This document shows positions 53,250 to 62,397 of a stretch of 64,000 nucleotides of DNA, piece by piece. Each line of letters begins with the position of its first letter. Position 1 is the stretch's first letter. The stretch comes from Pseudomonadaceae bacterium (GTDB lineage Bacteria > Pseudomonadota > Gammaproteobacteria > Pseudomonadales > Pseudomonadaceae). The stretch is taken from NCBI GenBank assembly GCA_900766265.1, contig CAAFUS010000017.1:448421-512420 (forward strand). The letters run 5' to 3'. Below the pieces are notes generated by a model. The model was not told the DNA's origin, ran no database searches, and saw only the letters and a list, made by a program, of their open reading frames with translations. The position numbers were made by a program, and so were the translations under genes.

Positions 53250-54728
53250 ATGAAGAACGACATCCACGACTTGGGGTTGGTGCTCGACTCGCGGGTCAAG
53301 CTCGTGGTCATCGAGTCATGGGACGAGCAGCGTGTTCTCGACACGCTTTCCTCACTGGCCGTACGCCGCGCTCTGACGTTACACACCTGGACCGTGATCG
53401 ACGGGTTCCGCCATCTGGTGGCGGGCTCCGAGGCGGTGACCGAAACGGACATGCGTGATCCCGAGGCCGCGCTGAGGTTCGTCAGGCACGATCGCCAGGC
53501 GAGCCTGTATGTCTTTTGCGACCTGCATCCCTTTCTCGATACGCCGCGTACGGTCCGCCTGCTCAAGGAAATCGCCATGGCGCAGGGGGCTGGTGCGCCG
53601 ACGCTGGTGCTGGTCTCCCACGCGCTCAAGCTGCCCCCCGAGGTGCAGCGTCTGGCAGCACGTTTCTCGCTGACACTGCCCACCGAAGACGAGCTGCTGG
53701 CCATCGTGCGGGACGAGGCGGCGCGCTGGAGCGAACGGAACCGGGGCGCCCGGGTACGCACCGACAATCGCACCCTGCAGCAGGTTGTCAAGAACCTGCG
53801 AGGCCTGGGCCATGCCGAGGCGAGGCGGCTGGCGCACAACCTGATCTTCAATGACGGGGCGATCACCCAGGAAGACCTGCCGGACCTGAACAGCGCCAAA
53901 TTCCAGTTGCTCGACCTCGACGGCGTGCTCGGCTTCGAACATGACACGGCTCGTTTTGCCGAAGTCGGTGGGCTCGTCAATTTCAAGCGTTGGCTCGCCG
54001 AGCGCCAGGATGCTTTTCTAAAGGGCCGGGGTACCGACCTTCCCAGGGGGGTGATGCTCGTGGGCGTACAGGGCGGCGGCAAAAGCCTTGCGGCCAAGGC
54101 GGTGGCGGGACTCTGGGGCCTTCCCTTGCTGCGTATGGATTTCGGTTGCCTATACAACAAGTTCTTTGGCGAGACCGAGCGCAACCTGCGCGAAGCGCTC
54201 AGGCTCGCCGAACAAATGGCGCCCTGCGTGCTGTGGATGGATGAGGTGGAAAAGGGCCTTTCCACGGGTGAGCTCGACGGCGGCGTCAGTCAGCGTGTGC
54301 TGGGGACACTGTTGACCTGGATGGCCGAGCGCAAGGCGCCGGTGTTCATGGTGGCGACGGCCAATGCTATCGACCGCCTGCCGCCTGAGCTGATGCGCAA
54401 AGGGCGCTTCGACGAGCTGTTCTTCGTCGATCTGCCGGATCTGACGACCCGGGCGGAAATCTTCCGCATCCATCTGGTACGGCGCGAGCTGGCCACGGAA
54501 GGCTTCGATCTGGCGGAGCTGGCGGCTGCCTGCGATGGCTTCTCGGGGGCAGAGATCGAGCAGGTGGTAGTCAGCGCGGTATATGCCGGGCAGGCCCAGC
54601 AGCGAGGTGTGGATCAGGCGGTGCTGCTGGATTGCATCCGTGCGACGTCGCCGTTGTCGGTAGTGATGGCCGAGGACCTGGCGGCGCTACGGCGTTGGGC
54701 TCACGGACGAACCGTGCTGGCGGGCTGA
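53250..54728 (+). CDS. AAA-family ATPase, Ycf46-like
   Basis: The protein has 492 residues from the ATG at 53250 with GGGAGG upstream. An N-terminal half of unknown fold is followed by a full AAA module at about residues 235-430: Walker A GVQGGGKSLAAK, pore-region FGCLYNKFFGETERN, Walker B VLWMDEVEKG and a sensor region MVATAN. It matches the Ycf46 group first seen in cyanobacteria and plastids. It has no secure function; a role in carbon or redox regulation has been proposed there. Confidence 0.88.
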   Translation: MKNDIHDLGLVLDSRVKLVVIESWDEQRVLDTLSSLAVRRALTLHTWTVIDGFRHLVAGSEAVTETDMRDPEAALRFVRHDRQASLYVFCDLHPFLDTPRTVRLLKEIAMAQGAGAPTLVLVSHALKLPPEVQRLAARFSLTLPTEDELLAIVRDEAARWSERNRGARVRTDNRTLQQVVKNLRGLGHAEARRLAHNLIFNDGAITQEDLPDLNSAKFQLLDLDGVLGFEHDTARFAEVGGLVNFKRWLAERQDAFLKGRGTDLPRGVMLVGVQGGGKSLAAKAVAGLWGLPLLRMDFGCLYNKFFGETERNLREALRLAEQMAPCVLWMDEVEKGLSTGELDGGVSQRVLGTLLTWMAERKAPVFMVATANAIDRLPPELMRKGRFDELFFVDLPDLTTRAEIFRIHLVRRELATEGFDLAELAAACDGFSGAEIEQVVVSAVYAGQAQQRGVDQAVLLDCIRATSPLSVVMAEDLAALRRWAHGRTVLAG

Positions 54729-54822
54729 CGTGGCGGCGGCTTTCGCCAGCATGTAGAGGCAGGCGGCGCAGATCGACCGCCCGGCGGGTGCCGTGAGGGC
54801 GCTCTCGGGGCCGGTGGCGCGA

Positions 54823-55383
54823 TCAGCGACCGGGCAGGCGGGAGAGCAATTGCCCGATCCGGTCCTTGAGCTTCAATGGCCGGGTTTCATCGCTCTGCGG
54901 CGAGCTGTCATTTTCAGCCGGGTGCTGCGAGTCGCTGGGCACAGTAGGCTGGACTGTCGGGGCGAGCGCTTCGGCCTGTTCCTTGAGCAACGCTTGGCGG
55001 GCCAGATATTTCTCGATGACGATACCGCAGGCACTGCAGTCGATGGCCTTGGGTTGAGCCTGCCCGCACTTGGGGCATTCCATCGTCGGGAGCTGCGGGT
55101 TTTCGGTGTCGTCCGCAGGCTCGCTGTCGACCAGCGTCAGACTCGCGGCGAAGTCGATCTCCTTGCGGGCTTGTGCACCAGCACGTTGCAGGGCGCCGAG
55201 GTACTTGTCCGCCTCGGCTTCGGGCAGCTCTCGTTTGATCGCCACCGGCCCTTTGCCGAACAGGTCATCGATACGGCTGCGGTCACTCTTGAACAGCCGG
55301 GCAAGGTTGTCTTTCACCGTATCGAGCGCCATGCCGGGCACGACCTCGCCGCTGAAAACGACTTTGTATTGGGTGTCTTGCAT
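54823..55383 (-). CDS. Zinc-ribbon protein of unknown function
   Basis: The protein has 186 residues. The first about 75 residues form a small domain (YKVVFSGEVVPGMALDTVKDNLARLF, quoted here as YKVVFSGEVVPG and DTVKDNLARLF) that recurs at the start of several pseudomonad proteins, where it is fused to other parts. A four-cysteine ribbon CPKCGQAQPKAIDCSACG follows near residue 103, then a helical segment and an Asp/Ser/Pro-rich tail. No transmembrane segment is seen. The function is not known. Confidence 0.75.
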   Translation of the reverse strand: MQDTQYKVVFSGEVVPGMALDTVKDNLARLFKSDRSRIDDLFGKGPVAIKRELPEAEADKYLGALQRAGAQARKEIDFAASLTLVDSEPADDTENPQLPTMECPKCGQAQPKAIDCSACGIVIEKYLARQALLKEQAEALAPTVQPTVPSDSQHPAENDSSPQSDETRPLKLKDRIGQLLSRLPGR

Positions 55384-55499
55384 GGGGCATCCCTGTCACG
55401 CCTGGGGAAGGAGCAGGCCAGCCTATGGCTGGCAGTCTGGCAAGACAAGCGGACGCTGACGAGAACCCCATCGCGTTTGCCCGGAATGGGGAGCGGTTC

Positions 55500-56468
55500 T
55501 CAGCGTAGCCAATTGCTCGCCAAGGCGGTGGCGGCTTTGCAGGCCTGGCGGTACTCCTGATCGAGGCGAGCGACCAGCTCTGCCACGCTGGGTAGGTCGT
55601 CGATGCTCCCCACGCCTTGCCCGGCGGACCAGACGGTCTTCCACGCCTTCGCTTCATCCTGTACCGGCTTGAGCTTGGCGCCGTAATCCATGGCGCCCTT
55701 GCCTTGCAGGCGTTCCTGGTCGAACCCGGCCTGCTCCAGGCTCTGGCGCAGGAAGCTGGCGGGGACGCCGGAGACGGCCGCGGTATGTACGATGTCGGCG
55801 GCCTGCGCCTGCATCAACATTTCCTTGTAGGCGGTCTGCGCCTGGCTCTCGGCAGTGGCGATGAAGCGGGTGCCCATGTAGGCGAGGTCGGCGCCGAGCA
55901 ATTGCGCCGCGGCGATCTGGTGTCCCTGATTGATGCAGCCTGACAGCAGCAGTGTCTTGTCGAAGAACTGCCGGATTTCAGCCACCAGCGAGAACGGGCT
56001 CCAGGTCCCAGCGTGGCCGCCCGCGCCGGCGGCGACCGCTATCAGGCCATCCACGTCGGCCTGCGCCGCCTTTTCGGCATGGCGCCTGGTGGTCACGTCG
56101 TGGAACACCAGGCCGCCGTAGCCATGGACGGCATCGACCAATTCTTTCACCGCCCCGAGGCTGGTGATGACGATGGGGACCTTTTTCTCGACGCAGATGG
56201 CCAGGTCGGCCTGAAGCCGCGGGTTGCTGTGGTGCACGATCAGGTTCACCGCATAGGGCGCGGCATCGGGGGTATGACCCAGCTCCTGCTCGATGAGATC
56301 CAGCCACTGCCTGAAGCCGCTGCTCTCCCGTTGGTTCAATGCCGGGAAGCTGCCGACGATGCCGTTGCGGCAGCAGGCGAGCACCAGTTCGGGATTGGAC
56401 ACCAGAAACATTGGTGCGGCGACCACGGGCAGGCGCAGGCGACCTTGGAGCAGCGGCGGGAGCGACAT
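55500..56468 (-). CDS. Nitronate monooxygenase family flavoprotein
   Basis: The protein has 322 residues from the ATG at 56468 with GAGG upstream. It is a TIM-barrel FMN enzyme: VVAAPMFLVSNPEL, the catalytic-type His in FHDVTTRRHAEKA, AGAGGHAG and GADLAYMGTRFIAT. It oxidises nitronates such as propionate 3-nitronate, but the fold also includes enoyl reductases, so the substrate is provisional. It is 27 bases downstream of hemJ on the same strand. Confidence 0.88.
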   Translation of the reverse strand: MSLPPLLQGRLRLPVVAAPMFLVSNPELVLACCRNGIVGSFPALNQRESSGFRQWLDLIEQELGHTPDAAPYAVNLIVHHSNPRLQADLAICVEKKVPIVITSLGAVKELVDAVHGYGGLVFHDVTTRRHAEKAAQADVDGLIAVAAGAGGHAGTWSPFSLVAEIRQFFDKTLLLSGCINQGHQIAAAQLLGADLAYMGTRFIATAESQAQTAYKEMLMQAQAADIVHTAAVSGVPASFLRQSLEQAGFDQERLQGKGAMDYGAKLKPVQDEAKAWKTVWSAGQGVGSIDDLPSVAELVARLDQEYRQACKAATALASNWLR

Positions 56469-56495
56469 GCTGGTAATCCTCATTCGGGCAGTGGG

Positions 56496-56924
56496 TTAGA
56501 ACGGCTTGACGACCACCAGTATCACGATGGCGAGCAGGAACAGCACGGGCACTTCGTTGAACCAGCGATAGAACGTATGGGGGCGGGTGTTCTCGCCGCG
56601 GGCGAAGCGCTTGAGCTGCGCGCCGCACATGTGGTGGTAACCGATCAGCAGAAGGACCAGGGTGAGCTTGGCGTGCAGCCAGCCACCGGTGCTGAACAGC
56701 GCCGGGTTGAGCGAAACCAGGGCGATACCGAAAACCAGCGTGGCGATCATCGCCGGCAGCATGATGCCCCGGTAGAGCTTGCGCTCCATCACGATGAAGC
56801 GCTCCTTGCTGACGGCGTCATCGCTGGCGGCGTGGTAGACGAACAGACGGGGAAGGTAGAACAGCCCTGCAAACCAGCAGACGATGGCGACGATATGAAG
56901 CGCTTTGATCCAGAGATAGAGCAT
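56496..56924 (-). CDS. hemJ: Protoporphyrinogen IX oxidase HemJ
   Basis: The protein has 142 residues from the ATG at 56924, the exact family length. Four membrane helices are predicted, with the conserved ALHIVAIVCWFAGLFYLPRL at the front and an MERKLYRGIMLP loop. HemJ performs the penultimate heme step in bacteria lacking HemG or HemY; a first-helix histidine and a loop Lys/Arg are the usual key residues and are present. It diverges from argC. Confidence 0.9.
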   Translation of the reverse strand: MLYLWIKALHIVAIVCWFAGLFYLPRLFVYHAASDDAVSKERFIVMERKLYRGIMLPAMIATLVFGIALVSLNPALFSTGGWLHAKLTLVLLLIGYHHMCGAQLKRFARGENTRPHTFYRWFNEVPVLFLLAIVILVVVKPF

Positions 56925-57051
56925 GTGGTGAGTCCTTATCGAGTTCGTACCGATAGTAGTGCCGGTGGACCCACACGTCACCCCGACAGTTGGCCGCAGC
57001 GGTCAGCGGCTTTATCATCGTCCGATTTACGGATCTCACGAGGGGTAGCGC

Positions 57052-58086
57052 ATGGTCAAGGTCGGAATCGTCGGCGGCACAGGCTATACCGGGGTCGAGC
57101 TGTTGCGCCTGCTGGCTCAGCATCCGCAGGCGGAAGTGGTGGTGATCACCTCGCGCTCTGAAGACGGCGTGAAGGTTTGCGACATGTTTCCAAACCTGCG
57201 TGGCCACTACGACCACCTCGCGTTCAGCGTGCCGGACGTCGCGACCCTCGGTGCCTGTGACGTGGTCTTCTTCGCGACGCCGCACGGCGTCGCCCATGCC
57301 CTGGCCGGCGAGCTGCTGGCAGCGGGCACGCGCGTCATCGACCTCTCGGCCGACTTTCGCCTGGAGGACGCCGATGAGTGGGCGAAATGGTACGGCCAGC
57401 CGCATGGCGCCCCCGAGTTGCTGTCCGAGGCCGTCTACGGTCTACCGGAGGTAAACCGCGAGCGAATCAAGGGCGCCAAGCTGATCGCTGTCCCGGGCTG
57501 CTATCCGACCGCCACGCAGCTGGGTTTCTTGCCGCTGCTCGAGCGGGGGCTGGCGGATGCCACGCGCCTGATCGCCGATTGCAAGTCGGGCGTCAGTGGT
57601 GCCGGCCGCGCCGCCAAGATCGGCTCTCTCTTCACCGAGGCGGGTGAGAACATGATGGCCTACGCGGTCAAGGGCCATCGGCATCTCCCGGAAATCAGCC
57701 AAGGCTTGCGTCGCGCCGCAAAGGGGCCGGTTGGGCTGACCTTCGTGCCTCACCTGACGCCGATGATCCGTGGCATTCACGCGACGCTCTACGCAACGGT
57801 CACCGATACCCGCATCGATGTGCAGCGCCTCTACGAGGAACGCTACGCCAACGAGCCCTTCGTCGATGTGATGCCTGCCGGTAGTCATCCGGAAACCCGC
57901 AGTGTGCGCGGTGCCAATACCTGTCGGATTGCCGTGCATCGGCCCGAGGGCGGCGACCTGGTGGTCGTTCTCTCGGTGATCGACAATCTGGTCAAGGGAG
58001 CGTCTGGCCAGGCTCTGCAGAACATGAACATTCTCTTCGGCCTCGACGAACGCCTAGGCCTGAGCAGCCCTGCGTTGCTGCCCTGA
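57052..58086 (+). CDS. argC: N-acetyl-gamma-glutamyl-phosphate reductase
   Basis: The protein has 344 residues. The NADP-binding GIVGGTGYTGVELLRLL opens the chain, the catalytic Cys150 is in VPGCYPTAT, and the His sits in GHRHLPEI. It reduces the acyl phosphate made by ArgB in arginine synthesis. The stop overlaps the start of the next gene (TGATG). Confidence 0.97.
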   Translation: MVKVGIVGGTGYTGVELLRLLAQHPQAEVVVITSRSEDGVKVCDMFPNLRGHYDHLAFSVPDVATLGACDVVFFATPHGVAHALAGELLAAGTRVIDLSADFRLEDADEWAKWYGQPHGAPELLSEAVYGLPEVNRERIKGAKLIAVPGCYPTATQLGFLPLLERGLADATRLIADCKSGVSGAGRAAKIGSLFTEAGENMMAYAVKGHRHLPEISQGLRRAAKGPVGLTFVPHLTPMIRGIHATLYATVTDTRIDVQRLYEERYANEPFVDVMPAGSHPETRSVRGANTCRIAVHRPEGGDLVVVLSVIDNLVKGASGQALQNMNILFGLDERLGLSSPALLP

Positions 58087-58808
58087 TGTCTGGCTGGGAG
58101 GTCCGGCCGAGCGACCCCAGGGTCCGTCGGCGGTTGTGGCTGGCAGTGGGTCTGCTGCTGTTGGCTGTGCCGGTGGCGTTCTATCTGGGTGCTCACTGGG
58201 CCTCGGTCAACCCGCAGCGTCTGGCGGAATCGCAGCGAGAGCTGCTGCGCCAGCTTGCCGAACAGCAGCAGGAGCTCGATCAGCTGCGTCAGCGCTATGT
58301 GGTGGTCGCCAGCGCCGACAAGGTCAATCAGCAGGCCGGTGAACAGAATCGGCAGACCATCAAGGCGCTCGAAGAACAGATATTCAAGCTGCAGCAGGAC
58401 CTGGCCTTCTATAAGGGCGTACTGGCGCCTGCCTCCCGTCGAGATGGGCTGCGTATTCGCTCGGTTGAGGTACAGGGCACGGACGATCCTCGCCGTTTCC
58501 GCTACAAACTGCTACTCAGCCGCGTAGGCAAGGATGATGTCGCGCTTGAGGGTAACTTGCAGGTCAGTGTTCTCGGTCAGCAGGCTGGCAAAGAAGTCAG
58601 CTTGCGCCTGGCCTCGCTATCCCAGGAGCATCCCGGCCCCAGCATCCCTTTCGGCTTCAAGCATTTCCAGGCCATTCCGGCAGCGAGTCGCTTCGCAGAG
58701 CTCGAGTTGCCCGAAGGTTTCTCGCCTCGACAAGTCAAGGTCGTCGCTCAGCTGAAGGGCGAGAGCAAGGCGCTGGAGCGGACCTTCCCATGGATCCATC
58801 AGGAGTAG
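58086..58808 (+). CDS. DUF6776-family membrane protein
   Basis: The protein has 240 residues: one membrane helix at about residues 17-35, then a coiled coil of about 60 residues (ELLRQLAEQQQELDQLRQRY), then a soluble beta-rich domain. It is always placed with a bactofilin in related genomes, as here, nine bases upstream. A role as membrane partner of the bactofilin scaffold is inference from that pairing. Confidence 0.85.
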   Translation: MSGWEVRPSDPRVRRRLWLAVGLLLLAVPVAFYLGAHWASVNPQRLAESQRELLRQLAEQQQELDQLRQRYVVVASADKVNQQAGEQNRQTIKALEEQIFKLQQDLAFYKGVLAPASRRDGLRIRSVEVQGTDDPRRFRYKLLLSRVGKDDVALEGNLQVSVLGQQAGKEVSLRLASLSQEHPGPSIPFGFKHFQAIPAASRFAELELPEGFSPRQVKVVAQLKGESKALERTFPWIHQE

Positions 58809-58817
58809 ACAGTTTAC

Positions 58818-59228
58818 ATGTTCAACAAAGCCAAACCCAAGCCGGATCTGCAGCGCTTCAGCGGCAAGACGAGTGTGATTGCCGCCGACGCGGAAGTGAC
58901 TGGGGATCTGCGTTTCCAGGGCGCGGTTCAGATAGATGGCCGCCTTTGCGGCAACCTCATCACGTCGGGCGGGCTGGTGCGGGTCAGTCATGGCGGTCAG
59001 GTCGAAGGCGAGATCCGCGCTCAGCATGTGGTGGTCGATGGGCATGTCACTGGCGACGTGCATGCCGCAGAACATCTGGAGCTAGGCAGCCAGGCCCGGG
59101 TTCGCGGCAACCTGTTCTACGGGCTGATGGAAATGGCCATGGGGGCGGAGGTCGAAGGTAAACTTTGCCATTTGCGCGAAGAGGCTCGCCCCCTTGAGTT
59201 ACCCGTCAGTGTCGAGGCGGTCGAATAG
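58818..59228 (+). CDS. Bactofilin (CcmA-like cytoskeletal protein)
   Basis: The protein has 136 residues. The central bactofilin beta-helix repeats read as successive G-x-(V/L)-x-G-x-(V/L) turns (VTGDLRFQGAVQIDGRL, VEGEIRAQHVVVDGHVTGDV). Bactofilins polymerise without nucleotides and organise cell-wall synthesis. The short flanking tails are disordered, with no membrane segment; the preceding gene probably supplies the anchor. Confidence 0.93.
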   Translation: MFNKAKPKPDLQRFSGKTSVIAADAEVTGDLRFQGAVQIDGRLCGNLITSGGLVRVSHGGQVEGEIRAQHVVVDGHVTGDVHAAEHLELGSQARVRGNLFYGLMEMAMGAEVEGKLCHLREEARPLELPVSVEAVE

Positions 59229-59258
59229 TTGACCAGTTTCGTCAGGTAAGCAGATAAT
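59229..59258 (+). promoter_or_regulatory. erpA: Possible erpA promoter
   Basis: TTGACC and GATAAT are 18 bases apart, 42 bases before the erpA ATG and just past the bactofilin stop. Confidence 0.5.
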
Positions 59259-59299
59259 GTGCGCCAAATGCTGTAGGCGCTCCGCGCCAGGAGAACCAA

Positions 59300-59650
59300 A
59301 TGAGTGTCGAATCCTTCACGCCCACCGCTATCCAGTTTAGCCAAGGTGCCGCGAGCAAGGTGAAGAGTCTGGTCGACGAAGAGGGTAATCCTCGGCTCAA
59401 GCTGCGTGTCTTCGTAACCGGGGGCGGCTGCTCGGGGTTCCAGTACGGCTTCACGTTTGATGAAGAAACTGCCGAAGACGATACGATCGTCGAGCGAGAA
59501 GGCGTCAGCCTCGTGGTTGACCCGATGAGCTTCCAGTATCTGGCGGGTGCGGAAGTGGATTACCAGGAGGGGCTGGAAGGCTCGCGCTTCGTCATCAAGA
59601 ATCCCAATGCGACGACAACCTGTGGGTGCGGTCAGTCATTCTCCATATGA
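59300..59650 (+). CDS. erpA: Iron-sulfur cluster insertion protein ErpA
   Basis: The protein has 116 residues with AGGAG before the ATG. The three conserved cysteines of A-type carriers are in GGGCSGFQY and CGCGQSFSI. ErpA hands Fe-S clusters to targets such as the isoprenoid enzymes IspG and IspH. A terminator follows its stop by 30 bases. Confidence 0.96.
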   Translation: MSVESFTPTAIQFSQGAASKVKSLVDEEGNPRLKLRVFVTGGGCSGFQYGFTFDEETAEDDTIVEREGVSLVVDPMSFQYLAGAEVDYQEGLEGSRFVIKNPNATTTCGCGQSFSI

Positions 59651-59680
59651 TTCACGGATTCTGCTGTCCCTGCTGCTACG

Positions 59681-59709
59681 ACGCCGTGCCTGTCACGGCG
59701 TTTTGCTTT
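59681..59709 (+). terminator. Terminator downstream of erpA
   Basis: The 8-base stem ACGCCGTG/CACGGCGT is followed by TTTGCTTTG. It lies between the convergent erpA and anmK genes. Confidence 0.8.
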
Positions 59710-59711
59710 GC

Positions 59712-60806
59712 TCAGGCCGGATAAATCGCTCCCAGCAGGCGTTCACCGCTCGCCCCGGTGACACTCGGGCGGCTTGTAGGGATGCCTTCCAATAGGCAAT
59801 GGGCCAGCCAGGCAAAGGCCATGGCTTCTATCCAGTCACCCGGTAGGCCGTGTTCGTCCGTGCTTGTCGTCGAGCAGCCGGGCAGCAGCTCGCCCAGGCG
59901 TTTCATCAGCTGACCGTTCCGTGCGCCACCTCCGCAGACCAGTAGCTCGCGGGTTAAGGGTTGAGCGAGGATCAGCGCCTCGGTCACGCTGCGAGCGGTC
60001 AGTTCGAGAAGGGTCGCCTGAACGTCAGCCGGGCTGATCTCGGTTTGCAAGGCACTCAGGTGGTCGTCCAGCCAACGCAGGTTGAACAGTTCGCGTCCGG
60101 TGCTTTTCGGGCCGTGAGTCGAGAAGAACGGGTCGCTCAGCAGCGCCTGGAGAAGACCGGTGTGCACGGTTCCGCTGGCTGCCCAGTCGCCGTTGTTATC
60201 GTAGTCCTGGTTGCGCTGACGCTTGATCCAGCCATCGAGCAACACATTGCCCGGCCCGCAGTCGAACCCGGCGACGGGTCGCTCTGGAGACAGCAACGTA
60301 AGGTTGCTGAACCCTCCGACATTGAGCACAGCACGGCATGTGGAGCGATCGGCGAACAGCGCTTCGTGGAAGGCGGGCACGAGCGGGGCACCCTGACCGC
60401 CTGCGGCCACGTCGCGGCGACGAAAGTCAGCTACGACAGTGATTCCGGTAAGTTCGGCCAGCAGGGCGGGATTGCCGATCTGGATGCTAAAGCCGCGCTG
60501 CGGCTCATGGCGAACGGTCTGGCCGTGGCTGCCGATTGCACGGATATCGCTGGGCGCGCGCTTGGCCTGTTCGAGGAGCATCGCAACGCCTTGCGCGGCC
60601 AGCTTGACCCATTCCTGCTCTACCACTGCTGCACGAGCCAGTTCGTCCGTACCGGAGGTGCACAGCTGCAGAAGCGCCGCCCGCAGATCTGCGGGCATCG
60701 GCAAATAGAGGGTATCAAGGAGGAGAGGGCGGGTGGTGTGCTCGATTAGCGCGATGTCCAGGCCATCGAGGCTGGTCCCGGACATTACGCCTATATAGAA
60801 GGGCAT
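59712..60806 (-). CDS. anmK: Anhydro-N-acetylmuramic acid kinase
   Basis: The protein has 364 residues of the ASKHA fold: GVMSGTSLDGLD (phosphate loop), IGSHGQTVRH, VADFRRRDVAAGGQGAPLVP (catalytic Asp) and ELLVCGGGARNG. It opens 1,6-anhydroMurNAc and phosphorylates it, the entry into the recycling path that AmgK and MurU finish. The gene starts three bases after mepM, so the two are likely co-transcribed. Confidence 0.97.
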   Translation of the reverse strand: MPFYIGVMSGTSLDGLDIALIEHTTRPLLLDTLYLPMPADLRAALLQLCTSGTDELARAAVVEQEWVKLAAQGVAMLLEQAKRAPSDIRAIGSHGQTVRHEPQRGFSIQIGNPALLAELTGITVVADFRRRDVAAGGQGAPLVPAFHEALFADRSTCRAVLNVGGFSNLTLLSPERPVAGFDCGPGNVLLDGWIKRQRNQDYDNNGDWAASGTVHTGLLQALLSDPFFSTHGPKSTGRELFNLRWLDDHLSALQTEISPADVQATLLELTARSVTEALILAQPLTRELLVCGGGARNGQLMKRLGELLPGCSTTSTDEHGLPGDWIEAMAFAWLAHCLLEGIPTSRPSVTGASGERLLGAIYPA

Positions 60807-60809
60807 GGC

Positions 60810-62225
60810 TTACTGCTGATTCAGCGCGAGCATCGTCGCTCGCTCCTGATCCATCCGGGCCATAAGCGGCTGGCTCAGCTGCATGAAGCGTTGCTTTTCG
60901 TTCTTGGCGATCGGGTCCGCCATTGGCAGCTTCAATCCCAGCGGGTCGACATGGACGCCGTCGACCTGGAACTCGTAATGCAGGTGCGGGCCGGTGGACA
61001 GGCCGGTTGTGCCAATATAGCCGATGATTTGTCCTTGCTTGACCGAAGCGCCGTTGCGTACGCCCTTGGCGAAGCCCTGCATATGTGCGTAGAGCGTGCG
61101 GTAGCGGTTGCCGTGCTGGATGATCACCGTGTTGCCATACCCGCCGTTGCGTCCCGCCAGGATGACCTTGCCGTCGCCGGCGCTCTTGATCGGCGTGCCG
61201 TGCGGGGCGGCGTAATCGACGCCTTTATGGGCGCGGATCTTGTTCAGGATGGGATGCTTGCGGCCGTTGGAAAAGCGGGAGCTGATGCGGGCAAAGTCGA
61301 CCGGGGTGCGGATGAAGGCCTTGCGCATGCTTTCGCCTTCGGCCGTATAGTAGCTGCTTACGCCATCCTTGCTGGTGTAACGAACAGCAGTATAGGTCTT
61401 GCCCCGATTGGTGAAGCGGGCCGCCAGGATATTGCCGGTGCCGACTTTCCGTTCTTCGACCAGCTTTTCCTCGTAGATGACTTCGAAGGTGTCGCCTTTG
61501 CGAATGTCCATCGCGAAGTCGATGTCGTAACCAAAGATGTTGGCCAAGTCCATGGTCAGATTGTGGGTGAGCCCTGCGCGCCTTGCAGCGAGGAACAGGC
61601 TACTGTCTATCTGCCCGCCGGCATAGGTGGTGCGTACTTCTGGCTTGACCTTTTCTTTTGCGAAGCGGTAACCGTCTTCCGTGCTTTCCAGTCGGATCGA
61701 TTCCAGATCGTTCAGCTTGCTGCTGAGGCTCGCCAGGCCGCCTGCTTCGGTCAGCTTGAATTCAAGCTCTTGTCCGATCTTGAGTCGGGTCAGTTGCTTG
61801 GCTTCTTTGCTGCTGGCAATCACGTCATGAACGACGGCGGAAGGCAGGCCAACTTTTGCAAATACGGTCGATAGCGTATCCCCATTGGCCACGACTATCT
61901 GTTTGGTAAGAGGATCCTCGGCGGGCGCTTCGATTTCAGCGGCCAGTTCCAGGTCTTGATCAGCTTGGCCGGATTCGCCGACCGCGATGGAGGGGAACGG
62001 TGCCTCGGGCTCGATAGCGCCCGTATTCAGCTCTAGGGGCTGCTCAGGTTGGGCGTGACTTAGCTCAGCAGCCGAATCCAGTTCCAGGTTGATGAGCGTC
62101 TTTTTGGCTTCGACTTCACGCGATGGGAACACCAGCAGGGCCAGGCTGAGCAGCGCGGCGATACCACTGGCGGCCAGCAAATGGCTCTTGGGGTAAAGGG
62201 GCGCTTTCTTGGCGGGTTTGGTCAT
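60810..62225 (-). CDS. mepM: M23 peptidoglycan endopeptidase (MepM-like)
   Basis: The protein has 471 residues from the ATG at 62225; another ATG at 62252 adds nine. An N-terminal membrane helix (ASGIAALLSLALLVFP) anchors it. An OapA/LysM-like module (about residues 110-145) precedes a second linker and the LytM domain, whose zinc residues lie in HKGVDYAAP and HLHYEFQV. It cuts cross-links to let the wall grow. Its placement before anmK joins wall cutting with recycling. Confidence 0.93.
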   Translation of the reverse strand: MTKPAKKAPLYPKSHLLAASGIAALLSLALLVFPSREVEAKKTLINLELDSAAELSHAQPEQPLELNTGAIEPEAPFPSIAVGESGQADQDLELAAEIEAPAEDPLTKQIVVANGDTLSTVFAKVGLPSAVVHDVIASSKEAKQLTRLKIGQELEFKLTEAGGLASLSSKLNDLESIRLESTEDGYRFAKEKVKPEVRTTYAGGQIDSSLFLAARRAGLTHNLTMDLANIFGYDIDFAMDIRKGDTFEVIYEEKLVEERKVGTGNILAARFTNRGKTYTAVRYTSKDGVSSYYTAEGESMRKAFIRTPVDFARISSRFSNGRKHPILNKIRAHKGVDYAAPHGTPIKSAGDGKVILAGRNGGYGNTVIIQHGNRYRTLYAHMQGFAKGVRNGASVKQGQIIGYIGTTGLSTGPHLHYEFQVDGVHVDPLGLKLPMADPIAKNEKQRFMQLSQPLMARMDQERATMLALNQQ

Positions 62226-62397
62226 GAGGCGTCTGGCGATTAATTTGTGCATGGAAATAACTGTCTAAAATATAAGCAAAGTCACCGAGAGGCAACCCTT
62301 GGCCTGGTATTAGGGCTATCGGCAGGTTTTGCAAAACTTGTAATTCATGCCCGTTCTTGTAAGGTTGACACCCTTTGTTTTTGGGGGTTGGCGTGTC